NCBI RefSeq assembly: GCF_002554795.1
Contig: NZ_PDEQ01000002.1
Coordinates: forward strand, 372,001 to 436,000
Direction: 5' to 3'
DNA from: Longibacter salinarum
GTDB lineage: Bacteria > Bacteroidota > Rhodothermia > Rhodothermales > Salinibacteraceae
DNA: 64,000 bases
Shown: piece by piece, positions 1-8,743 of the stretch
Numbering within the stretch: the first letter of the stretch is position 1
Layout of the letters: every line of letters starts with the position of its first letter
Notes under the pieces: generated by a model
The model's database searches: none
Told to the model about the DNA's origin: nothing
What the model saw: the letters and a program-made list of their open reading frames with translations, nothing else
Translations under genes and position numbers: made by a program

Positions 1-246
1 GCGGCCTCAGGCAACCTCCAGTGCGATGATCTCTCGGGTCTTACGGCAAGTGAACGTGAACGTCGTCAGACGCAGGTCGAGGCGCTTCAGTACGTCGAAG
101 AGTCCGAGACAGAGGGCCAGTATTGCGATAACTGTTTGTTCTACCAGCAACCCGAAGAAGGATCTGAGTGCGGTGGCTGCCAGCTCTTCCCGGGCCCGGT
201 GAACCCGAAAGGATGGTGCAACACGTGGCAGGCAAAAGCTGGGTGA
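1..246 (+). CDS. High-potential iron-sulfur protein (HiPIP), 5' end missing
   Basis: The reading frame is open from base 1 and gives the last 81 residues. The C-terminal half has the HiPIP pattern: YCDNC, then GCQLFPG, then GWC. The four probable [4Fe-4S] ligands are Cys42, Cys45, Cys60 and Cys73 of this fragment. Two extra cysteines (Cys8, Cys57) are not part of the classical set. HiPIPs are small periplasmic one-electron carriers, in some bacteria donating to terminal oxidases or photosynthetic reaction centres. The signal peptide would lie upstream of the window. A hairpin follows the stop. Family assignment is firm; the redox partner is unknown. Confidence 0.9.
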   Translation, partial: AASGNLQCDDLSGLTASERERRQTQVEALQYVEESETEGQYCDNCLFYQQPEEGSECGGCQLFPGPVNPKGWCNTWQAKAG

Positions 247-282
247 TTTAGCCCCGATGTAGCACCGGATTCAATCGAGCAC

Positions 283-320
283 GGCTCTCGACTTCGTTCT
301 CTCATAACGGATCGAGGGCC
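283..320 (+). terminator. Hairpin after the HiPIP gene
   Basis: The arms GGCTCTCGA (283-291) and TCGAGGGCC (312-320) pair with one G-U. An inner CGTT/AACG pairing extends the stem. The following sequence (GTTGCTATGTT) is only moderately T-rich, so this is a likely but not ideal intrinsic terminator. Confidence 0.45.
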
Positions 321-475
321 GTTGCTATGTTCGGATGACGTGGTAGCCGCACCGCGGTACAAATTCTGATGGAGAGCCAGGCGCGGATGAATACGGGCCG
401 TGCAACCGGCTCGGGTTGCTCCGCGTGCAACGCCCGGCTCATCGCTTCCCCACGAATTTCCGATTCCGGTTACAG

Positions 476-1261
476 ATGCGCAGTTTTTTTCGCGACGAAT
501 GGCGTCGTCTACGTCGAGCCGTGGAGTCTCTCGACCTTCAGACGATGGTGGTGCTGACGCTTGCCGCCTTTATCGTGATTCTGCACTTCAACATTGGGAG
601 TCGCAGCGTCTTTCTGAGCAACTTCGCAGACGGATTCGATCCATCCTGGCGGACTCTCTGGTCGTGGGGATGGTGGTTTGGCACGAAGGGTATTCTCGGC
701 TTCGTCGTCCCGCTGCTCGTGTTGTACTTCGCCTTTGGTCGTTCCGCTCGCGAGTGTGGTGTTGGGCTGGGCAACTGGCGTCTCGCGTCGGGAATCGCCG
801 CCCTCTACCTGCCGCTCGTGGCCATCGGTACGTGGATTCTAAGTGACGGCGCTGCCTTCCAGAGCCAGTATCCACACTTCCGTGGAGCCGCCTTCAAATG
901 GCAGTTCTTCCTGATCTACGAAGCCCTGTTCCTGTTTTACTGGATGGGCTGGGAGTACCTCTGGCGTGGCTTCGTCCTGTTCGGGACGGTACATAAACTC
1001 GGGCTCTATGCCATTTTCGTTCAAGCGGTGCCGTTCGCCGTGCTCCACGTGGACAAGCCGTGGCCCGAAGCGATGCTGTCGATCGTAGGAGGCGTGGCTC
1101 TCGGGGCGCTCTGCTGGCGGTGCCGCTCGTTCTGGATCGCCGTCCCGATTCACGCCGCACAGATGATGTTGCTGGATTTCTGGTGCACGCTCCGAGCGAG
1201 AACAGAGGTCGATGGCTGGGGCCTATCCGCACTAATGGACGCTCTTGCCGCTCTTACGTGA
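476..1261 (+). CDS. CPBP-family intramembrane protease-like protein
   Basis: A 261-residue membrane protein with several hydrophobic segments (about residues 24-40, 72-88, 105-122, 143-158, 174-190, 201-212). The C-terminal half carries the CPBP/Abi (type II CAAX protease) signature in a degenerate form. WEYLWR (E160, R164) stands where the family has EExxxR, FAVLH gives His191, and a later His226 sits in IHAAQ. The first Glu of the motif is replaced by Trp159, so activity may be altered. The start at 476 was chosen over an upstream in-frame start at 416 because the membrane protein begins naturally there. Substrate unknown. pheA begins 128 bp downstream. Confidence 0.7.
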   Translation: MRSFFRDEWRRLRRAVESLDLQTMVVLTLAAFIVILHFNIGSRSVFLSNFADGFDPSWRTLWSWGWWFGTKGILGFVVPLLVLYFAFGRSARECGVGLGNWRLASGIAALYLPLVAIGTWILSDGAAFQSQYPHFRGAAFKWQFFLIYEALFLFYWMGWEYLWRGFVLFGTVHKLGLYAIFVQAVPFAVLHVDKPWPEAMLSIVGGVALGALCWRCRSFWIAVPIHAAQMMLLDFWCTLRARTEVDGWGLSALMDALAALT

Positions 1262-1389
1262 GACTTCAGGCTGTGCGCGCCTCGCCACGCGGCGCTGAAG
1301 TCGCCCGTCGTATACCGCAACGGTTGATCTTCGCCCTCAACGGCGCCATTTTTCAGCACCTCCCGATTCATCGTCTCAGTCGGACATCC

Positions 1390-2253
1390 ATGACTGTTGC
1401 TTTTCAGGGTGAGCTCGGTGCCTACAGTGAGGAAGCCGTTCGGCGGGTATATCCCGACGCCGACCTCGTTCCGTGTACCACATTCGTGGACGCATTCGAA
1501 GCGGTCGCGGATGGCGCAGCCGACCGTGCGGTCCTGCCTATCGAAAACTCGCTGTTTGGCAGTGTGCATGTCAATTACGACCACCTCCGATCGTACGATG
1601 TGACGATCATCGGAGAAGTCCAGGTTCGCATCCGGCACTGCCTGATGGCGCCGGACGGGGCGACGATGGACTCGATTCGGTGTGTGCGATCTCATCCGCA
1701 GGCCATTGGGCAATGCCGCCAGTCTCTCCGAGAGCTCACGCCTGAGGCGCGCACCGAACCCGCGTCAGATACCGCCGGAGCGGCCCGTGAAGTCGCCGAG
1801 CAAGGAGATATGAGTGTCGCGGCCATTGCGAGCCGGCGTGCGGCCGAGCGGTATGGGCTGACGGTGGTGGCGGAAAGAATTGAGGACAACCCTCAGAACT
1901 ACACTCGTTTCCTCGTCCTGGCCGACGCAGACGATGACGCTACGCCGATCGGTTCGGACGATGCGCCCTTCAAGACGTCGATCGTCTTTGCCCTGAGGGA
2001 GAATGTCCCGGGAGCGCTGTTCAAGAGTCTGGCGGTTTTTGCCCTTCGTGATCTCGACCTCGAAAAGATCGAAAGCCGGCCGTTGGTCGGTGCACCGGGA
2101 CGGTACCTCTTCTATCTCGACGTGCGTGGCCGGGCGTCGGACCGTTCGCTCGAGCGAGCCTTTGATAATCTCCGCGAAGTTGCCACAGATCTTCGCGTTC
2201 TGGGTTCGTATCGCGCCTCTCAAATCGAGTCGTCCGATGGTCCCATCAAGTGA
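1390..2253 (+). CDS. pheA: Prephenate dehydratase
   Basis: A 287-residue protein that should convert prephenate to phenylpyruvate, the committed step to phenylalanine. The N-terminal dehydratase domain opens with VAFQGELGAYSEEA and includes the catalytic TR motif (NYTRF, about residue 170). The C-terminal ACT domain contains the ESRP motif (about residue 230) that binds phenylalanine for feedback inhibition. There is no chorismate mutase domain, so this is the monofunctional type. The ATG at 1390 is the natural start by homology, although the frame is open further upstream. No Shine-Dalgarno sequence is visible. ftsX follows after 129 bp. Confidence 0.93.
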   Translation: MTVAFQGELGAYSEEAVRRVYPDADLVPCTTFVDAFEAVADGAADRAVLPIENSLFGSVHVNYDHLRSYDVTIIGEVQVRIRHCLMAPDGATMDSIRCVRSHPQAIGQCRQSLRELTPEARTEPASDTAGAAREVAEQGDMSVAAIASRRAAERYGLTVVAERIEDNPQNYTRFLVLADADDDATPIGSDDAPFKTSIVFALRENVPGALFKSLAVFALRDLDLEKIESRPLVGAPGRYLFYLDVRGRASDRSLERAFDNLREVATDLRVLGSYRASQIESSDGPIK

Positions 2254-2382
2254 AGGTGCGGCGGGGCAAAGATCGAATCGACGTACCTGCAACTTCGGAT
2301 CATAGTTCGTATCCTTCGGTCGCCCTCCCGTATCGCGACGCCAACGGGGCGGTCGCTCGTTTTGCTCATCGCGTTCCCCAGC

Positions 2383-3267
2383 ATGTTGCCGTACTCTATT
2401 CGCGAAGGCATCGCCAACTTCCGGCGAGCCAAATTTGCTGTATTCGCCTCGACCAGCGCCATGTCGGTGGCCCTCGTTCTCGTCGGCCTTTTTGCGCTGG
2501 TTACCTTCGAAGCACAGAACGTCTCATCTTGGCTGCGCGATCGCGTCGGTGAGGTGGAGGTGTTCGTCGACGAAGACGCGTCCACGCGACAGGCCGAGGC
2601 GCTTCACACGCGACTGAAGACGATTCCTGCCGTCGCATCGACCACGTTCATCAGCAGGGAGGAGGCCCAGACCATCTTCGCTGAGGAGTTTGGAGAGGGC
2701 GCAGAGATCTACGACGACGGTCCTTTCTTGCCGGCGTCCGTTCGGTTAAGGCTCAAGACCAGCTACATCCATACGGATAGCATTTCGCAGATGGCGGGTC
2801 AAATTCAGAGCTTTGACTACGTCGACGATGTTGTCTTCGATCAGGCGCTGCTGGCTCGCGTCCAGCAGAACGTACGTCTCGTCAGTCTCGCCGGCCTGGT
2901 GCTGGGAGCGATCGTTATTCTCGCAGCGATTTTCCTCGTTGGCAACACCATTCGTTTGACGATCTACGCCCGGCGCCTGCTTATTCGCACGATGAAACTC
3001 GTTGGGGCGACGGACGCATTCATTCGACGACCCTTTCTCGTCGAGGGCGTGCTGCAGGGTCTGATTGCTGGCACGGTGGCGTCCGGCATTGTCTGGGGGC
3101 TGTACCGGCTGATGCTGGAAGAACTTCCGGACCTCGCGATCAGCTACGTTGTCCCTCATGCCGAGCTCATTCTTGTGGGCGGGCTCATTGTGGGCGGCAT
3201 TCTGCTTGGGTGGGTCGGGTCGTTTTTCGCCGTTCGACGTTTCATTAAAAGCGTCGACATACACTAG
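2383..3267 (+). CDS. ftsX: Cell division ABC transporter permease FtsX
   Basis: A 294-residue membrane protein. A short N-terminal tail leads into a first transmembrane segment (about residues 22-44). Next comes an extracytoplasmic domain of about 110 residues (DRVGEVEVFVDED onward), then three C-terminal transmembrane segments with the FtsX/MacB-type permease core (NTIRLTIYARR, MKLVGATD). FtsX works with the ATPase FtsE at the septum and controls peptidoglycan hydrolases. Its partner FtsE is not adjacent but lies at 52543-53226. Start taken at the ATG at 2383 rather than the TTG at 2362. Confidence 0.88.
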   Translation: MLPYSIREGIANFRRAKFAVFASTSAMSVALVLVGLFALVTFEAQNVSSWLRDRVGEVEVFVDEDASTRQAEALHTRLKTIPAVASTTFISREEAQTIFAEEFGEGAEIYDDGPFLPASVRLRLKTSYIHTDSISQMAGQIQSFDYVDDVVFDQALLARVQQNVRLVSLAGLVLGAIVILAAIFLVGNTIRLTIYARRLLIRTMKLVGATDAFIRRPFLVEGVLQGLIAGTVASGIVWGLYRLMLEELPDLAISYVVPHAELILVGGLIVGGILLGWVGSFFAVRRFIKSVDIH

Positions 3268-3324
3268 CAGACGTATCCCGTTGTCGGCCTCTCGCTTCTT
3301 TTTCGTAACCGTATACTCTCTCTT

Positions 3325-4404
3325 ATGACCGCCGGAATTCTTTGTCGCCCGAGACTATGGAGCGGTATCGCCGGGGCACTCCTTGTTGTGTTCGCCGGAT
3401 GTGAGCCGAGTGGGACGTCGGACGTTGTAACCGAGGCGGACGGTCGTGCGCGCGTCGGGCCGGCCGTGGAGTCGGAGACGGTGCGGCGCGGAGTCGCTCC
3501 CGGCGACCGGACGCTCGTTTTGAAAGGCTTTCGCGGGAGCGTCATGCTTGAGGGAACGACGCAGAGCACGGCGGAGCTTGAGTTCGTGAAGCGAGGCCTG
3601 GGCGGAACCGAAGAGGAGGCCAGAGAGAGCCTGAATGGCATTCGGGTGATGGAGGAGGGAACGGCGGATGAATACACCTACACGGTGCAGTCGGATGACG
3701 AGAGGCGGAGTGCGACCGATATCCGGGGCACGATTCCGTCCGGTGTTCGCCTGCGCGTCGAGCATGCCGCCGGACCCGTGGCGATGATCGGCGTCGACGG
3801 ACCGATTCAGATTGAGCACGAACACGGATCCGTCGACATTCGGGAGGCAGAATCGAGTGTCACGGTCGAAATCAAAAACGGCGACGTGATGGTCCAGCAT
3901 CGTCAACTGCCGCCAAGCGCGAAGATCAATCTCTCCACGGAGAATGGAGACATGGCGCTGGCTATTCCTTCGGATGCATCGGTACAGGTCGAGGCCGAAA
4001 CCAACGCGGGCGACATTTTCATTCGCGACCTGACGTTCAATCCGCAGCGCCTGACGCCGCTTCGTGCCGGGGCACGGTACGCCGCTCAGCGCGGTGCGGG
4101 CGAGGCCGTCGCGACGCTCCGAACGGAAAACGGTTCGATCGTGATACAGAAAACGCCGAGCGCACTGCCGGATGCTGAGTCTCTCCTGGATACGACGGCG
4201 ACGGACTCGACAGCGGCTCCGCACGGGGACTCGGCACAGGCCGACACGTCGAGCGGAGCAGAACTCGGCGTTTTCGGCCCGCCGCCCCGCGATACCGGGA
4301 CGACTGAGGACACGATGCCGCCTTCTGACTCGCTCGACGCGCCGACGCCCGAGCCATCCGACACCGTGCTCTCAGATACCGTCGATACCGACACGAGTCG
4401 ATAG
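3325..4404 (+). CDS. Lipoprotein with DUF4097-like beta-repeat domain
   Basis: A 359-residue predicted lipoprotein. The hydrophobic signal ends in VVFAGC, giving lipidation at Cys26. The middle (about 55-275) is made of short beta strands with repeated phrases such as GSVDIREAESSVTVEIKNGD and STENGDMALAI. This resembles the repetitive beta-helix of DUF4097/putative adhesin proteins. The last 75 residues are a low-complexity Asp/Thr/Ser/Pro tail. Function unknown, probably envelope. Transcription is probably ended by the strong palindrome at 4474. Confidence 0.7.
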   Translation: MTAGILCRPRLWSGIAGALLVVFAGCEPSGTSDVVTEADGRARVGPAVESETVRRGVAPGDRTLVLKGFRGSVMLEGTTQSTAELEFVKRGLGGTEEEARESLNGIRVMEEGTADEYTYTVQSDDERRSATDIRGTIPSGVRLRVEHAAGPVAMIGVDGPIQIEHEHGSVDIREAESSVTVEIKNGDVMVQHRQLPPSAKINLSTENGDMALAIPSDASVQVEAETNAGDIFIRDLTFNPQRLTPLRAGARYAAQRGAGEAVATLRTENGSIVIQKTPSALPDAESLLDTTATDSTAAPHGDSAQADTSSGAELGVFGPPPRDTGTTEDTMPPSDSLDAPTPEPSDTVLSDTVDTDTSR

Positions 4405-4473
4405 CCTTCTGGAACTCCGGTCCTTACCAATCCGCGGGAACGACACGCCTGGCACCCGTTTGCCAGGGCTCGA

Positions 4474-4502
4474 AGCGTCGCACGGCCGTGCGACGCTTTT
4501 TT
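4474..4502 (+). terminator. Strong intrinsic terminator after the DUF4097-like gene
   Basis: A perfect 24-base palindrome (4474-4497; arms AGCGTCGCAC / GTGCGACGCT around GGCC) runs directly into six T residues. Its 14-base core CGCACGGCCGTGCG also occurs at 46452-46465 after argH. Confidence 0.9.
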
Positions 4503-4593
4503 ATGTCAGTACATCTGTTTCCGTCGGATCCTTCTGCTGTGTACCTCAAACGGTCCGGCCCACTGCTTGCTCATAGCGACTGACCTCGATCGT

Positions 4594-4628
4594 TGAACCC
4601 TGAACTTTGAACACTGAACCCAGAACCA
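4594..4628. repeat. TGAACNN heptad tandem repeat
   Basis: Four contiguous 7-base units TGAACCC, TGAACTT, TGAACAC, TGAACCC (4594-4621) are followed by the variant AGAACCA. They lie between two convergent genes and have no coding potential that I can support. Confidence 0.7.
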
Positions 4629-4630
4629 GA

Positions 4631-4668
4631 AACGCGGAGCTCCTCCCGGTCGGGAAGAACTCCGCGTT
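4631..4668 (-). terminator. Hairpin after the SGNH hydrolase gene
   Basis: The arms AACGCGGAG (4631-4639) and CTCCGCGTT (4660-4668) match perfectly. An inner TCCCG/CGGGA pairing sits at the tip. On the minus strand it is followed by TTCTGGTTCTGG, a weak T tract. It lies just past the stop of the minus-strand gene ending at 4713. Confidence 0.55.
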
Positions 4669-4712
4669 GACATCTCGCGAGTCACGCAAGCGTGACAGGG
4701 GATGTGTTGGTG

Positions 4713-6008
4713 CTACGGCGTCACGCTGGGCACGGAGGGTGCATCGATCGTTTCGAGCGATGTGTCATACTCCGTATTGACGGCCTCGATGATGAGGTTG
4801 GTGACCACCTCGTGTGTGTCTCCGCTCGGATGGACGCCGTCCTCACTGAAGAACTGCCCAAAGGTCGGCGTGCTCGTGTTTGGAAACTTCGGCACGAGGT
4901 CGTCCGACGGGTCCATCGGCGTGTTGCTACCGGCAGCATACAGCGCCTGCAACGACGGGTTCACGTCGACGTACGCCCAGCCGCGTTGGTCGGCCTGGCT
5001 CTGGATGAAGTTGTTGAAGGCCGTGAGGCGGGCGACGATCTGCTGGGCCTCGGCTCCCGTGAGGATGATCTCTGGAGCCGTTGCTGGGTCGCAGACGAGC
5101 GTTACGTTTTGTCCCTGAAGTGCCTGCTGAAACAGCTCTCCAAACCCGTAGCTAAAGGGAACCCGCGATGCGTCTCCGCTGCCGCCCGGTGCGCAAGAGC
5201 TGTCCACGGTGTAGCTTCCCCAGGCGGGAGACTGCTGTGAGCCGAACTGGTTCAGCTGTGCTTCTGCCGCCGCGTATGCTGGGCCAGGCGACAGGTTGGG
5301 GACGAAGGCGACGTTGGCGACCGACACGAGCACACCGCGGTCCACGCCACCGTTTTCGAGTTCATCCAGCATGGCCGTGTACTGCGACTCAAAGTCCGCG
5401 ACGGGTGTCATGCCATCCGGGTTGCCGGCAAGGGCGGCGCCCAGCACGTCGTTATTGCCGATCCAGACGCTGGCGAACGTCGGGTTCGCATCCAGGGCCG
5501 CTTCCGTCTGCGTGCGGTTGCCAAGGACCAGCCTTGTGAGAGGGGACGGGCTGGCGCCTTCGGACGGATCGTTCGTTGTGACATCGATCGTGAGGGCGCC
5601 CGGAACCGCTACGTTGTTCAACACGAGCGGAGCGGGTGTGGAGCGAAACGCACAATCGCTCCGGCTCGCGCCACTGACGCGCTCGCCAGTCAGAATGTTT
5701 GTGTAAGGAGGTGGGCAACCCGGAGTGCGGACCTCCGGGATATCGAACGGCGTGCCCATCTGATCTGCAAGGAGGACGGCGTAGGATTCGTTCTGGGTGT
5801 TACTGTTGATTCCGTCGGATTGGAAGCCGGCGGTGATGCTATTGCCGATCGACACGTAGCGGTCGAAGATCGGGTTGACCGACGACTCGCGTGGGTCGGT
5901 GTCGGAAAGGCTATCGCTGTCGCACCCGGCCACGAAGGGCAGTGCGAACGCAATCAGCAGCAGGCCCCAGGCAGCGGAGCGGTTGAAGAAAGACATATCA
6001 GTTCGCAT
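4713..6008 (-). CDS. SGNH/GDSL-type hydrolase lipoprotein
   Basis: 431 residues. A signal peptide ending FVAGC predicts a lipoprotein. SGNH blocks are visible: block I YVSIGNSITAG (about 50-60, with GNS in place of GDS), block III VWIGNND (about 180-187) and block V DGVHPSGDTHE near residue 395, supplying the catalytic Asp and His. The enzyme probably hydrolyses esters in the periplasm or at the outer membrane. Six bases separate it from the upstream FadL-type gene, so the two are very likely co-transcribed. A second in-frame ATG at 5996 is an equally possible start. Confidence 0.82.
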   Translation of the reverse strand: MRTDMSFFNRSAAWGLLLIAFALPFVAGCDSDSLSDTDPRESSVNPIFDRYVSIGNSITAGFQSDGINSNTQNESYAVLLADQMGTPFDIPEVRTPGCPPPYTNILTGERVSGASRSDCAFRSTPAPLVLNNVAVPGALTIDVTTNDPSEGASPSPLTRLVLGNRTQTEAALDANPTFASVWIGNNDVLGAALAGNPDGMTPVADFESQYTAMLDELENGGVDRGVLVSVANVAFVPNLSPGPAYAAAEAQLNQFGSQQSPAWGSYTVDSSCAPGGSGDASRVPFSYGFGELFQQALQGQNVTLVCDPATAPEIILTGAEAQQIVARLTAFNNFIQSQADQRGWAYVDVNPSLQALYAAGSNTPMDPSDDLVPKFPNTSTPTFGQFFSEDGVHPSGDTHEVVTNLIIEAVNTEYDTSLETIDAPSVPSVTP

Positions 6009-6014
6009 GGTGGT

Positions 6015-7451
6015 TTACAGGTGGACAGTGAGCGTCAGGCCGACGAGGTGAGCGTCGAAGGAGTACAGACCTTCGTTCAGGTCTGCGAGCGAGTCGACGT
6101 TCTCGCCCGGGCGCACGTCGCGAACGCGACCTGCGCGATCCGCTTGCCCGAGATACTGGTAGGCTGCATTGATCTCGAAGCTGTCGGCCGGGCGGTAGCC
6201 AAGGCCCACGGTGTAGTGCGTACGGTCATTTTCCGGAAGAAGCGGGGTGACCGTTGCGGCCGGAGCGGCTGCCGTGTTGTAGATGAACCCGGCCCGCGCC
6301 TCTACGTTGTCGGCCACGTCGTACTGTGCACCGAGACGCACGCCGTGTGTATCTTCGTAGTTCAGCTCCCGTGTTGTGTCGAGGGCGTCTTTCTCAAAGT
6401 CGAGAGGAATTGCGCCCAGGCTCGACCAGCGCGTCCACTGATAGTCTGCCAGAACGGTCAGGTCGGCGGTGGCGTCATAGCTCACGCCGAAGATCAGCTG
6501 GCTTGGAAACGTGATTTCTGTCTCGATGGACTGATCAATGAGCGTCCCTGATCCTTCGGCAAATTGCGTCTGCGCGAGAATTCCGTCGATTCCCGTCCCG
6601 TCGGGAAGAACGATTCCGGTCTCAATCTGGGTGAATGTGGCATCGCCGTCGAACGTTACTCTGACGGGTGTCGTGAAGCGCGTCGCGATCGATAGCTGGT
6701 CATTCACGTCAAACGTTGCACCGATGTTCGCGCCGAATCCGATGGCATTGTGCCCTTCGAGCTTGACGTCGACGAACGCGGTATGGTGGGGCACGCCGAG
6801 CTGAGAAAAATACGTTCCAGGTGATGCCTCCTGTTGCGAGAGATCTTGACGCTGGTTCAGTTCGACACTCGAGATGGCAACGATTGGCCCGCCCCCGATA
6901 CTCAACCGACCATCGCTCATCGCAATGGTTGGTTGCACGTAGATCGACTGAACGCCGCTGTCATATCCTTCAAAGGCCCCTTCAAACGTCGGGCGCCACT
7001 CCGTGGCGAGTCCGTATGGGACGTAGACTCCGAGGCCTGCAGCAGTAGATTCGTTAATTTCGTATGTTGCGAACGCGTGCGGGACGTAAATCGGGTCGTT
7101 TTGCAGTTCGCTCACGTTGCCGGTGAGGCCACTCGTGTAATCGCCTCCGGCTGCGACCATCGTCGCGCCGGCCGAGATGACCAGGCCCTCGTTGTCAACG
7201 ATGTTGGCCGGGTTGAAGTAGAGCGATGAGCCGTCGCCACAGCCCTGTGCGACGGTAGCACCCGCCCGCGCCATTGCGCAGGCTCCCTGTTCGTAGACGC
7301 CGAATCCCTGAGCCTGTACCTGTGCGGCGGGAGCGGCAAACCAGATGAATAGAGCGACGAGAAGTCCGAGGCCGACCCGAGTGACGCGCCGTGGAGGCGG
7401 CACCCATGCCGAGGCCGAGGGGCGCGAGGCCCCGCAGATTGGAGACTGCAT
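6015..7451 (-). CDS. OmpP1/FadL/TodX-family outer membrane transport protein
   Basis: About 478 residues from the chosen ATG at 7451; the frame is open further upstream but that part does not look like protein. The basic N-terminus and hydrophobic stretch LLVALFIWFAAPAAQVQAQ form a signal peptide. The mature start, GFGVYEQGACAMARAGA followed by LYFNPANI, is the FadL hallmark (AMGRAG, NPA). The rest alternates like a beta barrel and ends in a short hydrophobic strand (LVGLTLTVHL). FadL proteins import hydrophobic molecules such as fatty acids. The following SGNH hydrolase suggests coupled ester cleavage and uptake. Confidence 0.85.
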   Translation of the reverse strand: MQSPICGASRPSASAWVPPPRRVTRVGLGLLVALFIWFAAPAAQVQAQGFGVYEQGACAMARAGATVAQGCGDGSSLYFNPANIVDNEGLVISAGATMVAAGGDYTSGLTGNVSELQNDPIYVPHAFATYEINESTAAGLGVYVPYGLATEWRPTFEGAFEGYDSGVQSIYVQPTIAMSDGRLSIGGGPIVAISSVELNQRQDLSQQEASPGTYFSQLGVPHHTAFVDVKLEGHNAIGFGANIGATFDVNDQLSIATRFTTPVRVTFDGDATFTQIETGIVLPDGTGIDGILAQTQFAEGSGTLIDQSIETEITFPSQLIFGVSYDATADLTVLADYQWTRWSSLGAIPLDFEKDALDTTRELNYEDTHGVRLGAQYDVADNVEARAGFIYNTAAAPAATVTPLLPENDRTHYTVGLGYRPADSFEINAAYQYLGQADRAGRVRDVRPGENVDSLADLNEGLYSFDAHLVGLTLTVHL

Positions 7452-8311
7452 GAGACAGAGGAGTGAGTGGTGAAGAGCGGTTAATGGCGCTTTGCCGACC
7501 ATCGTCACATCAAAACTCGCGGTCGTTACTCGCGGAATCTGGGTTCCAACCGAGGATCGGCAACTCGTTTCGACGGACATCTGACGAGACCAAAGATCTC
7601 GAGTCGGGCCGACGTTTCGGAACCGCTTTCGAATGCGACGGCGCCCTCGTTGATACGGTTTGAGCGCGGCTGCGTTAGCAGAAAAAAAGACGTTCTCGAA
7701 AGCGGCTTCAGCGGCGATGCGCAAGTAATTAACAGTGTTAACAAATTGCAAACGTAATACGCGCATCAACTGTACTTCCTGCAATTCTTCTTCGATCTGG
7801 CGATATCATAATTTGTCGATTTACCCATGGAAAAATGAGGGCATACGGAGTGTGATGAACGGCCTCGAACGCGGATGATGTCGTCGGAATGCCGAACGGT
7901 GTTCGCATCCGTCGTCTCGTCTACGTATTCTCCGATCCTCCGATCAACAATTGTCGAGATGTGTGCGTTGGTGTGCCTGGTATGAGGAAAATGCGAACGT
8001 CCTCTCGACCATGTGGACGAGCGAGAAGAATGCACTGACCGTGTATACGGAGGCAGTTGAGCACGCACGACACACGATGTCGGCCCAGCTTTCATTACGA
8101 AACGTAAAACGAAGAGAACCTGTTTGGCGGACAGCCTTCGGCGATTCAATCGTACAGTCCGTCCGCTGGTCGGTCCTCGCAACGTTCGTCACACCAGTCT
8201 TGGTTGATCTCGCGCACTGTGTCTGCCGCGTCCGTGCAAACGGATGACCTTCAACCCAGCCGGAGACGCGACCTTCTTCCTTGCTTTTTTTATCCATCCG
8301 CCAAACAGGTT
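7452..8311. other. 860-bp intergenic region, no supported gene
   Basis: This separates the minus-strand FadL gene from the plus-strand small gene at 8312. The part at 7665-7815 is markedly AT-rich and contains the 13-base palindrome TTAACAGTGTTAA (7729-7741). On the minus strand there is a TAnnTTTG-like element (TACGTTTG, 7749-7756), which resembles the Bacteroidota -7 box, though no well-spaced -33 box was found. Open frames here have atypical composition and no recognisable domain. Confidence 0.5.
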
Positions 8312-8617
8312 ATGAGCACCACGCAGAAGGCACTGATTGTCCGAACCGGTCCGGACGGACATGAAGGACTCGACGAACTGAACATCGAGCTTGAGCGTGG
8401 TTGGACGGTCGCCGAGGTTGCGCCGATGGGTGGCGCCGGCGGGGCCACGGACGCACCAGTCGTCGCAGCACTCGTTATTCTGGAGCATAACGACCGTCCT
8501 GAGACCGAGCCTCAAATTGCTACGGAAGCAGTCGAGATCGAGGAGGAAAAGGCAGAAGAGGTGGTCGATGAGGTCGTCGAAGAAATGGACGATGTCGTGG
8601 AGGGCGATGGGATATAG
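8312..8617 (+). CDS. Small protein with acidic C-terminal tail, function unknown
   Basis: 101 residues from ATG 8312. The first ~60 residues look folded (LDELNIELERGWTVAEVAPM, then AALVILEHND). They recall small DUF4177-type proteins with a LNELxxxGW core, but I cannot make a firm family call. The last ~35 residues are almost entirely Glu, Asp and Val, a highly acidic and probably helical tail. It sits 194 bp upstream of the ATP-grasp gene with repeat arrays between. Confidence 0.6.
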   Translation: MSTTQKALIVRTGPDGHEGLDELNIELERGWTVAEVAPMGGAGGATDAPVVAALVILEHNDRPETEPQIATEAVEIEEEKAEEVVDEVVEEMDDVVEGDGI

Positions 8618-8623
8618 GGGAAG

Positions 8624-8665
8624 GCGAAATGCTAAGTGCGAAATGCTAAGTGCGACATGCGACGT
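8624..8665. repeat. 14-bp tandem repeat GCGAAATGCTAAGT
   Basis: Two perfect copies (8624-8637, 8638-8651) are followed by a diverged third (GCGACATGCGACGT, 8652-8665). They begin seven bases after the stop of the small acidic-tailed gene. Confidence 0.8.
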
Positions 8666-8743
8666 GGGAATGTAAAGCGCAAAATCGCGAGGCTTCACAC
8701 GGCACGACGCCGACACGCTAATACGTCGATACGTTAGCATCTA

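Noticed and set aside
1262-1389. Possible Phe leader peptide or attenuator upstream of pheA
   Set aside because: No Phe-rich ORF; the only structure is an ACTTCAG/CTGAAGT stem without a T tract.
7951-8247. A 98-codon plus-strand frame in the long gap before the small acidic-tailed gene
   Set aside because: Trp/Cys/Arg-rich composition unlike the neighbours, no domain, and overlapping open frames on the other strand of equal quality.
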